A DNA stretch of 64,000 nucleotides, from assembly GCA_946415475.1 (NCBI GenBank), contig CAMKSQ010000001.1, positions 248,001 to 312,000 on the forward strand, given 5' to 3'. This DNA is from an uncultured Bacteroidales bacterium (GTDB lineage Bacteria; Bacteroidota; Bacteroidia; Bacteroidales; UBA932). This document shows positions 8,591 to 15,284 of the stretch, one piece after another. Positions within the stretch are counted from its first letter, which is position 1, and each line of letters starts with the position of its first letter. The notes beneath the pieces are model-generated. The model did not search any database. It was not told the DNA's origin and saw only the letters and a list, made by a program, of their open reading frames with translations. A program made the translations under genes and the position numbers.

Positions 8591-9430
8591 TTAGAAAACG
8601 CGTGAATCTTGTTTTTGTTCCGGCTCCGCTTGCGGCTCCGGGTCTACTTCGGCCTTGGCCGGTTTGGCTTTTATGGCACCCACCTTGTCGGGTATGTTCG
8701 ATAACAGGTTGCGGGCTTCATCCAGTTGCGTTCTGGCTGCTTCCAGTCCGGTATTGAAAGTACCGATGAGCGCGGCAAGGTCATCGGCCCGCTGCGTTGT
8801 TCTTTCAGCGCCGTCTTCCAGGCTTTGCGTCACGACATCCAGAGATTTCTGGAGCGCCTCGGAGTCCAGACCCTTGATCTTTTCATCAACTTGGGCCAAC
8901 AGCTGGTTCACTTTTTCCAGTTTGTTTTCCGGCTTTCTGGCGCACTCTTCCTTGGTTGCAGCCAGGCTGGTCTTCAAGCTTTCGACCGCTTTGAAAGCCT
9001 TCTCCACCTGGGATTTCAAGGTGTCCACCTGGGCCGCAAGCGCCTGGCTGGCCGCAAGGGCCGCCGCATCGGCCTGTTCCTGTTTTGCCTTACGCTCTTG
9101 CAGGAAGAACCATCCGCCGCAACCTGCGGCAGCAAGGACGACAATGACAACCAGAGTAATCCAAAGCGTTTTTTTTGCCGGATTGGGAATCTGCTTCCAG
9201 TCCAGTTCCGCCACCTGGGCAAAACTTACCACGTCTTTGCGCGTTACGGGGACAGGCGTTCCGGGGGCGATGCGGATGCCATTGATATACGTACCGTTGG
9301 AACTGCTGTCCGTAATAGTCATTTTGCTACCATCAAGCGTTAGTGTAGCATGAAGCCGGCTCACCATCTGCGAGGCGTCCGGGATTACAATGTTGCAGGT
9401 TTCCTCCCTGCCGATCGTATAAGATTTCAT
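8591..9430 (-). CDS. FHA domain-transmembrane-coiled-coil protein
   Basis: 279 residues. The N-terminal FHA domain (about 1-75) is canonical: IGREETCNIVIPD with Gly7-Arg8, VSRLHATL with the core Ser24 and His27, and SSSNGTYING. A membrane helix spans about 88-110. The remainder is a long Ala/Gln/Glu/Lys-rich coiled coil (about 112-260) that should lie in the periplasm, ending in a short acidic, Gln-rich tail. The layout, cytoplasmic phospho-Thr reader plus periplasmic rod, suggests a transducer or scaffold that bridges the cytoplasmic kinases and the exported partners. It lies between the PP2C and FHA-protease genes with gaps of 16 and 17 bp. Confidence 0.88.
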   Translation of the reverse strand: MKSYTIGREETCNIVIPDASQMVSRLHATLTLDGSKMTITDSSSNGTYINGIRIAPGTPVPVTRKDVVSFAQVAELDWKQIPNPAKKTLWITLVVIVVLAAAGCGGWFFLQERKAKQEQADAAALAASQALAAQVDTLKSQVEKAFKAVESLKTSLAATKEECARKPENKLEKVNQLLAQVDEKIKGLDSEALQKSLDVVTQSLEDGAERTTQRADDLAALIGTFNTGLEAARTQLDEARNLLSNIPDKVGAIKAKPAKAEVDPEPQAEPEQKQDSRVF

Positions 9431-9446
9431 AACTTATGGATTAATT

Positions 9447-10283
9447 CTAATGAAACAGGAAATCGAAGAAACCTTTCTTCTCCTGGTACGTGGAATGGGC
9501 TGTAGTAAACACAAGGGCGGCACTCAGATTGTCATGATGACTCCCCTGCTTTTTACCCTCCCCGTTTACAAACATGGCCAGGCTCTCCGTTATCACCTTG
9601 GGATGCTGATGCTGGGAGATGCGATGGATGAGGTCCTTTTCCGGCATGGTGCCCCAGATGCCGTCCGTGCATAGGAAAAAGCGGTCTCCCTTCTTATAGG
9701 AAAGGTCCCGGGCCTCCACGTCCAGTTCTTCCTTCAGGCCCACGGCCCGCAGGATAATATTGGACTGGGCCGACAGACGGGCCTGCTCTTCGGTAATCAC
9801 CTTGTTCTTGACCATCTCGAATACCATGGAATGGTCGAACGTGCGGAATACCTTTTTCCGGCCTCTCAGTTGATAAATGCGGCTGTCTCCCACATGGGCC
9901 ACCGTAGCTTTTGTTTCGTTAATAAGCAACGCGGTCACCGTAGTTCCCATGCCTTTTAACTCCGGGTGCTCCTCCGTATAGGCTAGCAGTTGCTGGTTGG
10001 CAAACTGGATGGCCTTGATCAGGGCGAGGCGGTTGTCATCGGCAATATCATCCTCAGTGGTGGGACGCGAGACATATTCGGTAATGGTCTGTACAGCCAT
10101 GCGAGAGGCCGTGGCGCCTCCGGCCATTCCGCCCATCCCGTCACAGACGAGCACAAGCAGCCCGCGTTCCGTCTGCGTGATTCCACAAGAATCCTGGTTT
10201 TCCTCGCGGCCGCCGATACAACTGACAACGTTATTGGGGAAAAGCTCGTTTTCCAGGGTAAAACTTTCTATTTCGCTGGTCAT
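9447..10283 (-). CDS. PP2C-type Ser/Thr protein phosphatase
   Basis: 278 residues from the ATG at 10281-10283 (MTSEIESFTLENELF). This start is chosen because the longer frame runs into the upstream kinase gene and adds unrelated Trp/Gly-rich sequence. The PPM metallophosphatase motifs appear in order: GGREENQDSCG, VLVCDGMGGMAGG (metal-binding Asp), GMGTTVTALL, VAHVGDSRIY, FFLCTDGIWG and DNLSAALVF. There is no membrane segment or extra domain, so it is a soluble cytoplasmic enzyme that removes phosphate from Ser/Thr. Such phosphatases are normally partnered with PASTA- or STPK-type kinases; here two kinases lie immediately upstream (10-bp gap to the nearer one), making them its likely antagonists. 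Confidence 0.95.
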   Translation of the reverse strand: MTSEIESFTLENELFPNNVVSCIGGREENQDSCGITQTERGLLVLVCDGMGGMAGGATASRMAVQTITEYVSRPTTEDDIADDNRLALIKAIQFANQQLLAYTEEHPELKGMGTTVTALLINETKATVAHVGDSRIYQLRGRKKVFRTFDHSMVFEMVKNKVITEEQARLSAQSNIILRAVGLKEELDVEARDLSYKKGDRFFLCTDGIWGTMPEKDLIHRISQHQHPKVITESLAMFVNGEGKKQGSHHDNLSAALVFTTAHSTYQEKKGFFDFLFH

Positions 10284-10293
10284 GGCAGTAAAA

Positions 10294-11274
10294 TTAAAGG
10301 ATGAGCAGTAAAACAATCGAGAGAATGGCCAGGACAACGGCGCCCCCCACCAGCCACCACCACCAAGGGGTGGCATCCGGTTCCAGCGCCTTGTCTATGG
10401 CATATTTGAAATCCAAGGCATTCTGATAGCGGTTTCCAGGATCTTTATCCGTGGCCTTCCAGATAATGGGAAGCAGTTTCTTGTACTTCTTGGGAAGGTT
10501 GGAAATCGGTGGCAGGCGCTTGGTCATCTGATTCACCAGGATTTGGGCTTCCGTACCGGCGTCGAAGGGATGATTGCCACTTAAAAGGACATACATGGTC
10601 ATTCCCAGGGAGTAGATGTCGCTGGCCGGGGTTGCCTGAACCTGCATCTTGTCCCGCATGATCTGTTCGGGCGAAGCATAAAGCGGCGTACCCACAAACC
10701 CATTGGAGGTGTATTTGTTGGCGCTGCTCACGCGGGCGATTCCCAAGTCCATCAGAATGGCACGGCGCTGGGCATCCACCATGATATTGGACGGTTTAAT
10801 GTCGCGGTGTACGACCCCCTTGGAATGCAGGTAATCCAGCGCATTGAGGATTTCGCCCATCATGGAACAGACCAGGCTCACGCGTTCTTCTCCCTCGAAC
10901 TTGGAAATATATTTGTCGATATTGACGCCATCCACGAAATTGCTCACCACCCAGACATGCCAGTACCCTTCTTCGTCCTCGTACATGCAGCTGCCCAGCA
11001 TCTGAACAATGTTGGGATGGTTATACGCCAGGGATGCCTCCAGGCGTGAGCGCTCCCTGATGGAGGGCTCGTTGGCATATTTGTCAAACAGTTGTTTGAT
11101 GGCAACTTTCTGGTTGGTGTCGTAATTGTACCCCAGAAAGACCTTGCCCATGGCACCGGCTCCCAACGCATTTTGATCGGGATCATAATAGTACCACTTC
11201 CAGCCTCTGTTGTCTACGGCGATGTAGACATTGGGGTCGTCGTCGAACACCCTTACCGGGATTTCCTGTTCCAT
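10294..11274 (-). CDS. Ser/Thr protein kinase, C-terminal tail-anchored
   Basis: 326 residues. A eukaryotic-like kinase domain fills about 35-290: Gly-rich loop LGAGAMGKVFLG, Lys60 in VAIKQL, catalytic loop VVHRDIKPSN (Asp158), metal-binding loop MDLGIA with DLG in place of DFG (Asp176), activation segment ending GTPLYASPEQ, and SDIYSLGMTMYVLLSG. A short linker leads to one membrane helix at the extreme C-terminus (about 304-326, after a run of Trp), with no residues left outside, so this kinase has no external sensor of its own. It is likely to be driven by a partner such as the second kinase or the FHA proteins. It lies 7 bp after the second kinase gene. Confidence 0.95.
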   Translation of the reverse strand: MEQEIPVRVFDDDPNVYIAVDNRGWKWYYYDPDQNALGAGAMGKVFLGYNYDTNQKVAIKQLFDKYANEPSIRERSRLEASLAYNHPNIVQMLGSCMYEDEEGYWHVWVVSNFVDGVNIDKYISKFEGEERVSLVCSMMGEILNALDYLHSKGVVHRDIKPSNIMVDAQRRAILMDLGIARVSSANKYTSNGFVGTPLYASPEQIMRDKMQVQATPASDIYSLGMTMYVLLSGNHPFDAGTEAQILVNQMTKRLPPISNLPKKYKKLLPIIWKATDKDPGNRYQNALDFKYAIDKALEPDATPWWWWLVGGAVVLAILSIVLLLIL

Positions 11275-11281
11275 AATCTTG

Positions 11282-12826
11282 TTATTCGTTTGCCGATGGA
11301 GGCAAAATGAAATTCTTTGCTGTAGGGTAGAGAGCCTTTACGCGTTCTTTTACCATGCTCGGGAATTGGGCGGGAACCCAATCGACCTCCTGACCCTGAA
11401 GGGCATCCAGAGCCATGCAGGCCATCACATATGCCAATCGACGGGAAGAAATGGTCGTGTAGTCTTTCAGGTAGGCGGCACCTGCCTGCTGCTGACGGAC
11501 GGTGTTGTGCCAGAAAGCCTTGGCCTCCTTATCCGGAGCCTGCTTTTCATAGATGAGCGAAAGGGCGTAAAGGGCTGCCGGAGAATCGGGCGAGCTGTTG
11601 AGTTGGCTCCAAAGCTCCTGAGCAGAGCTTGTCAGCGTAGCGGAGACATCTTCCACCTTACGCGTTTCCCCTGTTTCTACTTCTACCGGCTTGGGCTTCT
11701 CGATACGGATCGTATCGACACTCAACAGTTTATCCTTGTTCCAGATTTTCTCTACGCGCGTGTACTTATCAATGTTCACCACCTCTTTCCGGAGCTCACC
11801 TGCTCCGCCGGATTTGCGGGTAAGCAGGACAGAAAGCGTCACAATGACCAGCGCACCTGCCCCTGCAGCCAAATAAGGTACCCACTTGGGCGCCGGTTCC
11901 GGACCATCCAGGGCAGCACGCATGGCCGATGCCGAAGTAAAGCGCTTTGCCTGCTGTTTTTCCAGGGCCTTCTCCACAATGGCGCGGTATTTCCTGGAAT
12001 GGATGGAAGACACATCCGGCTTTTTCTCCAACTGCCCCTTCATGATGTCGAAGCGGTTTCCCTCGAAGGGCAGATGACCTGTAAGCAGTCGGTAGAACAG
12101 TACACCTATAGAATAGATGTCCGTCGTGTAATCCTGAATGGATACCCTTCCGGAAATGAGTTCCGGGGCGGCATATTCCACTTTCCCCACAAAGGAGCCT
12201 TCATCTGTCGGGATTTCGGTCTCCTTGTTCAGTTCCTCCAGGCGGGTAGCAATGCCAAAATCAATCAGCTTGATTTTCCCGTCGGCGGTGACCATGATAT
12301 TGGAAGGATCGATGTCCCTGTGCAGATATCCGGCATCATGCATGGCCACGATGGCCGACAATACATTCTTGATAATGTACGTGGCCGTTTGTTCGGGAGC
12401 ACTCTTCAGACGCTCGCCAAGGTCCTTGGCATAGTGAATTTCCTCGGAACGATAATCCGTATAACGCCCTTCCAGAACATGGTCCAGCGTTACCCCGGTG
12501 AGGAATTCGCTCACTACGTACAGCCGTTTTTTGACAAATCCCAGGCGACGGTCTTCCAGCTCTACGAACCCCATCATCTCAACCAGGTTGTCGTTGCGCA
12601 GTTGGATGGAAGCTTCACGATAGGCCTGCTCAATCGCCTGCCGGCTGGTTTCCGGGTCTCCGCCGGTCTGGACTTCCTTGATGGCTACCTCGCGGTACGC
12701 ACCCGTGCGCTCATCGACCATCCTTCCACGGAACACGACACCCATTCCGCCCTCACCCACACGGTCGGAGCGGTCGAACTCATAGTAAATCTGGTTCTGG
12801 ATTTCGTATTCGCCCTGGATTTTCAT
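11282..12826 (-). CDS. Ser/Thr protein kinase with transmembrane helix and periplasmic domain
   Basis: 514 residues. The kinase domain spans about 15-305: Gly-rich loop VGEGGMGVVFRG, Lys50 in VAIKEV, catalytic loop LHRDIDPSN (Asp171; Asp replaces the usual Lys of HRDxKP), DFG at 189-191, VGKVEYAAPE in the activation segment, and DIYSIGVLFYRLLTG. A membrane helix (about 317-336) is followed by some 178 residues predicted to be periplasmic, with a coil-rich region and a helical repeat-like stretch (AAALYALSLIYEKQAPDKEAKAFWHNT) resembling a TPR/Sel1 hairpin. This is the only one of the two kinases with an external part and is therefore the candidate sensor. The lysine-to-aspartate change in the catalytic loop is unusual but all core catalytic residues remain. 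Confidence 0.94.
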   Translation of the reverse strand: MKIQGEYEIQNQIYYEFDRSDRVGEGGMGVVFRGRMVDERTGAYREVAIKEVQTGGDPETSRQAIEQAYREASIQLRNDNLVEMMGFVELEDRRLGFVKKRLYVVSEFLTGVTLDHVLEGRYTDYRSEEIHYAKDLGERLKSAPEQTATYIIKNVLSAIVAMHDAGYLHRDIDPSNIMVTADGKIKLIDFGIATRLEELNKETEIPTDEGSFVGKVEYAAPELISGRVSIQDYTTDIYSIGVLFYRLLTGHLPFEGNRFDIMKGQLEKKPDVSSIHSRKYRAIVEKALEKQQAKRFTSASAMRAALDGPEPAPKWVPYLAAGAGALVIVTLSVLLTRKSGGAGELRKEVVNIDKYTRVEKIWNKDKLLSVDTIRIEKPKPVEVETGETRKVEDVSATLTSSAQELWSQLNSSPDSPAALYALSLIYEKQAPDKEAKAFWHNTVRQQQAGAAYLKDYTTISSRRLAYVMACMALDALQGQEVDWVPAQFPSMVKERVKALYPTAKNFILPPSANE

Positions 12827-12841
12827 GGCTGGAGCGGTTTA

Positions 12842-13483
12842 CTAACGGGGAACCGTGCCGCCGCCAGGACGATTATCGGGTTCCGGACCATCCATGGAAC
12901 GGGTACGGTCTGACCCGCTGCCAGGGACAGGATTGGAGAAACGCGTGCGAGCGCTACCATTTCCGGGACCGGTGAAGATGCGCTGATCCACCTGACGGGC
13001 CGATTTTTGCTCTGCCTCTACGAAATTTTCTGCCTGTTTGATACCACAAGCACCGGCATCCACCAGGATAAAGAGAAGTTCATAGGCCTTCCCTATCTTG
13101 ATGACATCCATGTTCTTGCAACCTACGACGTCAAAATGGGCACTCTTCCCATTGACTTTTACGCCGTGCGTGGAGCCGTTGTCCTTTACACCGGCATACA
13201 CTTCCCCGTCATCCTCCTGATGGATGATAAGCGTGGCATGCTCGCCGGAGACGGTGCCTTCCGACAATACTACGTCGCAGGAAGCGTCCCGGCCAATGGT
13301 ATTGGGGCCCAGGTACAAGGGCCAGAACTCACCAAAAGAAGTGCGGGAAACAGAATAGAAGAAACCCAGGACAGGCTTGTCAGGGGTGGACGAGGCCGTG
13401 GAAGATTTCCTCGTCGTGGATTCAGCAGCGGCCTTGGACTGGCTGGTGCCATCCATGCCGGGGACATAAGTTTTGTCTGCCAT
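12842..13483 (-). CDS. Soluble FHA-domain protein, first gene of signalling operon
   Basis: 213 residues, no signal peptide or membrane helix. The N-terminal 35 residues are Ser/Thr-rich and flexible (KTYVPGMDGTSQ, then STTRKSSTASSTP), the kind of sequence a Ser/Thr kinase could modify. The FHA domain covers about 55-140 with TIGRDASCDVVL (Gly64-Arg65), SGEHATL (Ser79, His82) and NGSTHGVKVNG. The C-terminal tail (about 165-213) is again disordered, with two RTR-containing units and Gly/Pro-rich sequence. It is separated from the downstream kinase gene by 15 bp and lies directly behind the operon promoter. A plausible role is the soluble phospho-substrate and adaptor of the kinases, by analogy with GarA/FhaA-type proteins; that role is inferred. 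Confidence 0.88.
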   Translation of the reverse strand: MADKTYVPGMDGTSQSKAAAESTTRKSSTASSTPDKPVLGFFYSVSRTSFGEFWPLYLGPNTIGRDASCDVVLSEGTVSGEHATLIIHQEDDGEVYAGVKDNGSTHGVKVNGKSAHFDVVGCKNMDVIKIGKAYELLFILVDAGACGIKQAENFVEAEQKSARQVDQRIFTGPGNGSARTRFSNPVPGSGSDRTRSMDGPEPDNRPGGGTVPR

Positions 13484-13606
13484 AAGAATATATTTTAGTG
13501 TTCGCTTCTTCTTATGGACTTACGCAAAGAAACTCAGTAACAGGGGGATGAAGACGGTCACAAAAAAGTTTACGCTGCGTATGTCTATTTGGATAATAAT
13601 CCGATA

Positions 13607-13639
13607 CAAATATAAAAAAAATATCAATGAAGGACCAAA
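13607..13639 (-). promoter_or_regulatory. Promoter of the FHA/kinase operon
   Basis: On the minus strand TTTG (13636-13639) is followed after 21 bp by TATATTTG (13607-13614), a full match to the Bacteroidetes consensus. It would start a transcript near 13600 with a leader of about 115 nt before the first gene. I found no clear hairpin or binding motif inside that leader. Confidence 0.65.
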
Positions 13640-13653
13640 TTTTTTGTATAAAA

Positions 13654-13686
13654 AAAATCCTCGGCTCTTTTTGCGCCGAGGATTAT
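13654..13686 (-). terminator. Rho-independent terminator after preA
   Basis: Arms AATCCTCGGC (13656-13665) and GCCGAGGATT (13675-13684) form a 10-bp stem with a 9-nt loop. On the minus strand the stem is followed by a run of T, so it ends transcription of the PreA gene (stop at 13712). The arms share AATCCTCG with the palindrome at the centre of the 107-bp repeats, and TCAGCGGATTAG just to its right (13703-13714) also occurs in the copy at 19560, so this may be an eroded relative. Confidence 0.75.
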
Positions 13687-13711
13687 TGGTATATTGTTGA
13701 TTATCAGCGGA

Positions 13712-15172
13712 TTAGTGGCCAGCCCAGTCATGCCGCTTGGGGATACGTTTGGAGGAGGAGATGGCGCCGACGGGGCAGACCAGGCGGCAGAGGTGGCAAC
13801 CCACGCATTTGGGGCCCAGGAGCTGGGGCTTGCGGGTTTCTTCGTTGAAAACCAGGGCCTGGTGGCCACCATCGGCGCAGGAGATGGTGCAGCGGCCGCA
13901 GCCGATGCACTTCTGCGCGTCAAATTTGGGGTACACCACGGTGTCGCGGTCCAGGTTGGACGGGAGCCGGAACTGCGGCAGGCGTTCGCCCACCAGGTCC
14001 GCCAGATTCTCCACTCCCCTTTCGGCCATATAATGCTGCAGGCCGATAATCATATCGTCAATAATGCGGTAGCCGTACTGCATCACGGCCGTGCACACCT
14101 GCACGTTGCGGCAGCCCAGCTGGATGAACTCCAGGGCGTCTTTCCAGGTCTCGATGCCGCCCACGCCGCTGTACTGCACCTTTTGCATCATGGGGTGCAG
14201 CACCATGGACAGGATGTGCCGGAGCGCGATGGGTTTAACGGCCCTGCCGGAGTAGCCGGAACCCGTCTGGTTGCCATTCACCTCCGATCCCTCGCCCATA
14301 GTGATACTCTTGATGGTATTGATGGCCGATATGGCGTCGGCCCCGGCAAAACAGGCGGCCGTGCCAATGTCCGAAATATGGGTGATGTTGGGCGTCATCT
14401 TGGGAATGACGGGAATGCGGACGCTGCGCTTGACGGCGGCCGTGAAGAAAATCACGAGCTCGGGGTCCTGTCCCACGTCGCTGCCCATGCCGGCCTGCCG
14501 CATCTGCGGACAGGAGAAATTGAGCTCCACGGCATCGCAGCCCGCGGCCTCCGCCCGCTTGGCAAGTTCCATCCACTCCTCTTCCTCGCGGCCCATGATG
14601 GAGGCAATGACCACCTTGGAAGGATAGTTCTGCTTCAGGCGGCGCAGAATCTCGAAGTCCTCGTCCACGGGGTTTTCGCTCAGCTGTTCCATATTGCGGA
14701 AGCCAAAGAAATCGCCTTTGTCCCCAACGCTGTGAACGGCATCGAAGCGGGGCGACACTTCCCGTATTTCCTGCAGGCAGATGGTCTTGTAGAATACGCC
14801 GCCCCAGCCGGCATCGAAGGCCCGCGCCACCATCTCATAGTTGGTACACACGGCCGATGAAGCCAAGAAGAACGGGTTCTCGCAGCGGATGCCGCAAAAG
14901 TCGATGGCAAGGCTGGGAAGGGGCTTTTGGACGACCTCCGGCAGCGCCTTCACCAGCTCACGGATGCGGATGGGACGGTCGTAATGGATGCAGGCTTTTT
15001 CTGCTGCGGCCAGTTCCTCCTCCGGGCAGTCCCGGACCCATTGGCGGGCCAGGGCAAGGTTATCGAAGCGGACGGCGCGGATGGCCCTTGCGGGGTCTCC
15101 GTTCTTGCAGGCTTTGCTGCAGGGTGCATCGGCACAGAGCAAACAGCGGGAGGCTTCTTCCAGGATGTTCAT
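13712..15172 (-). CDS. preA: PreA-like dihydropyrimidine dehydrogenase subunit with ferredoxin domain
   Basis: 486 residues from the ATG at 15170-15172 (MNILEEASRCLLC). Three parts are visible: an N-terminal Cys-rich piece CLLCADAPCSKAC (about 9-21) like the Fe-S domain of GltD/PreT; a DHOD-like FMN TIM barrel (about 90-410) with IDFCGIRCENPFFLASS, ELNFSCPQM containing the catalytic Cys, and KMTPNITHI; and a C-terminal ferredoxin with CIGCGRCTISC and CVGCHLCRLVCP. Known PreA reduces uracil and thymine to the dihydro forms using electrons from its NADH-oxidising partner PreT. No PreT gene is adjacent. The frame could be extended 44 codons upstream but that would cross its promoter. Substrate is inferred from the family; related single proteins may act on other pyrimidines. 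Confidence 0.85.
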   Translation of the reverse strand: MNILEEASRCLLCADAPCSKACKNGDPARAIRAVRFDNLALARQWVRDCPEEELAAAEKACIHYDRPIRIRELVKALPEVVQKPLPSLAIDFCGIRCENPFFLASSAVCTNYEMVARAFDAGWGGVFYKTICLQEIREVSPRFDAVHSVGDKGDFFGFRNMEQLSENPVDEDFEILRRLKQNYPSKVVIASIMGREEEEWMELAKRAEAAGCDAVELNFSCPQMRQAGMGSDVGQDPELVIFFTAAVKRSVRIPVIPKMTPNITHISDIGTAACFAGADAISAINTIKSITMGEGSEVNGNQTGSGYSGRAVKPIALRHILSMVLHPMMQKVQYSGVGGIETWKDALEFIQLGCRNVQVCTAVMQYGYRIIDDMIIGLQHYMAERGVENLADLVGERLPQFRLPSNLDRDTVVYPKFDAQKCIGCGRCTISCADGGHQALVFNEETRKPQLLGPKCVGCHLCRLVCPVGAISSSKRIPKRHDWAGH

Positions 15173-15191
15173 AATTACATGGTTTGGTTTG

Positions 15192-15223
15192 GCAAGATAG
15201 GAAATATCTGATAGATATGCAAA
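15192..15223 (-). promoter_or_regulatory. Probable preA promoter
   Basis: TTTG (15220-15223, minus strand), 20 bp, then TATCTTGC (15192-15199), about 20 bp before the preA start. Its variant -7 box is identical to that of ettA. Confidence 0.5.
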
Positions 15224-15270
15224 TAGGATAATCGGTCCGGATAAATGGCACAATGTTTCAAAATAATTCG

Positions 15271-15278
15271 TACCTTTG
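15271..15278 (+). promoter_or_regulatory. -7 box for polA, almost touching the start codon
   Basis: TACCTTTG matches TAnnTTTG. It ends only 6 nt before the polA ATG (15285), so the transcript would have no or almost no leader. The upstream TTTG element is not clear here, so the call rests on the -7 box alone. Confidence 0.45.
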
Positions 15279-15284
15279 AAGGCT

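Noticed and set aside
9447..10376. Longer PP2C start at 10376
   Set aside because: It would overlap the kinase gene by more than 80 bp and adds Trp/Gly-rich sequence unlike the family; ATG at 10283 fits the 10-bp spacing of the operon.
1372..13483. Type VI or type VII secretion regulatory cluster
   Set aside because: Kinase, PP2C and FHA genes do accompany such systems, but no tss, ess or related structural gene is present in or beside the operon.
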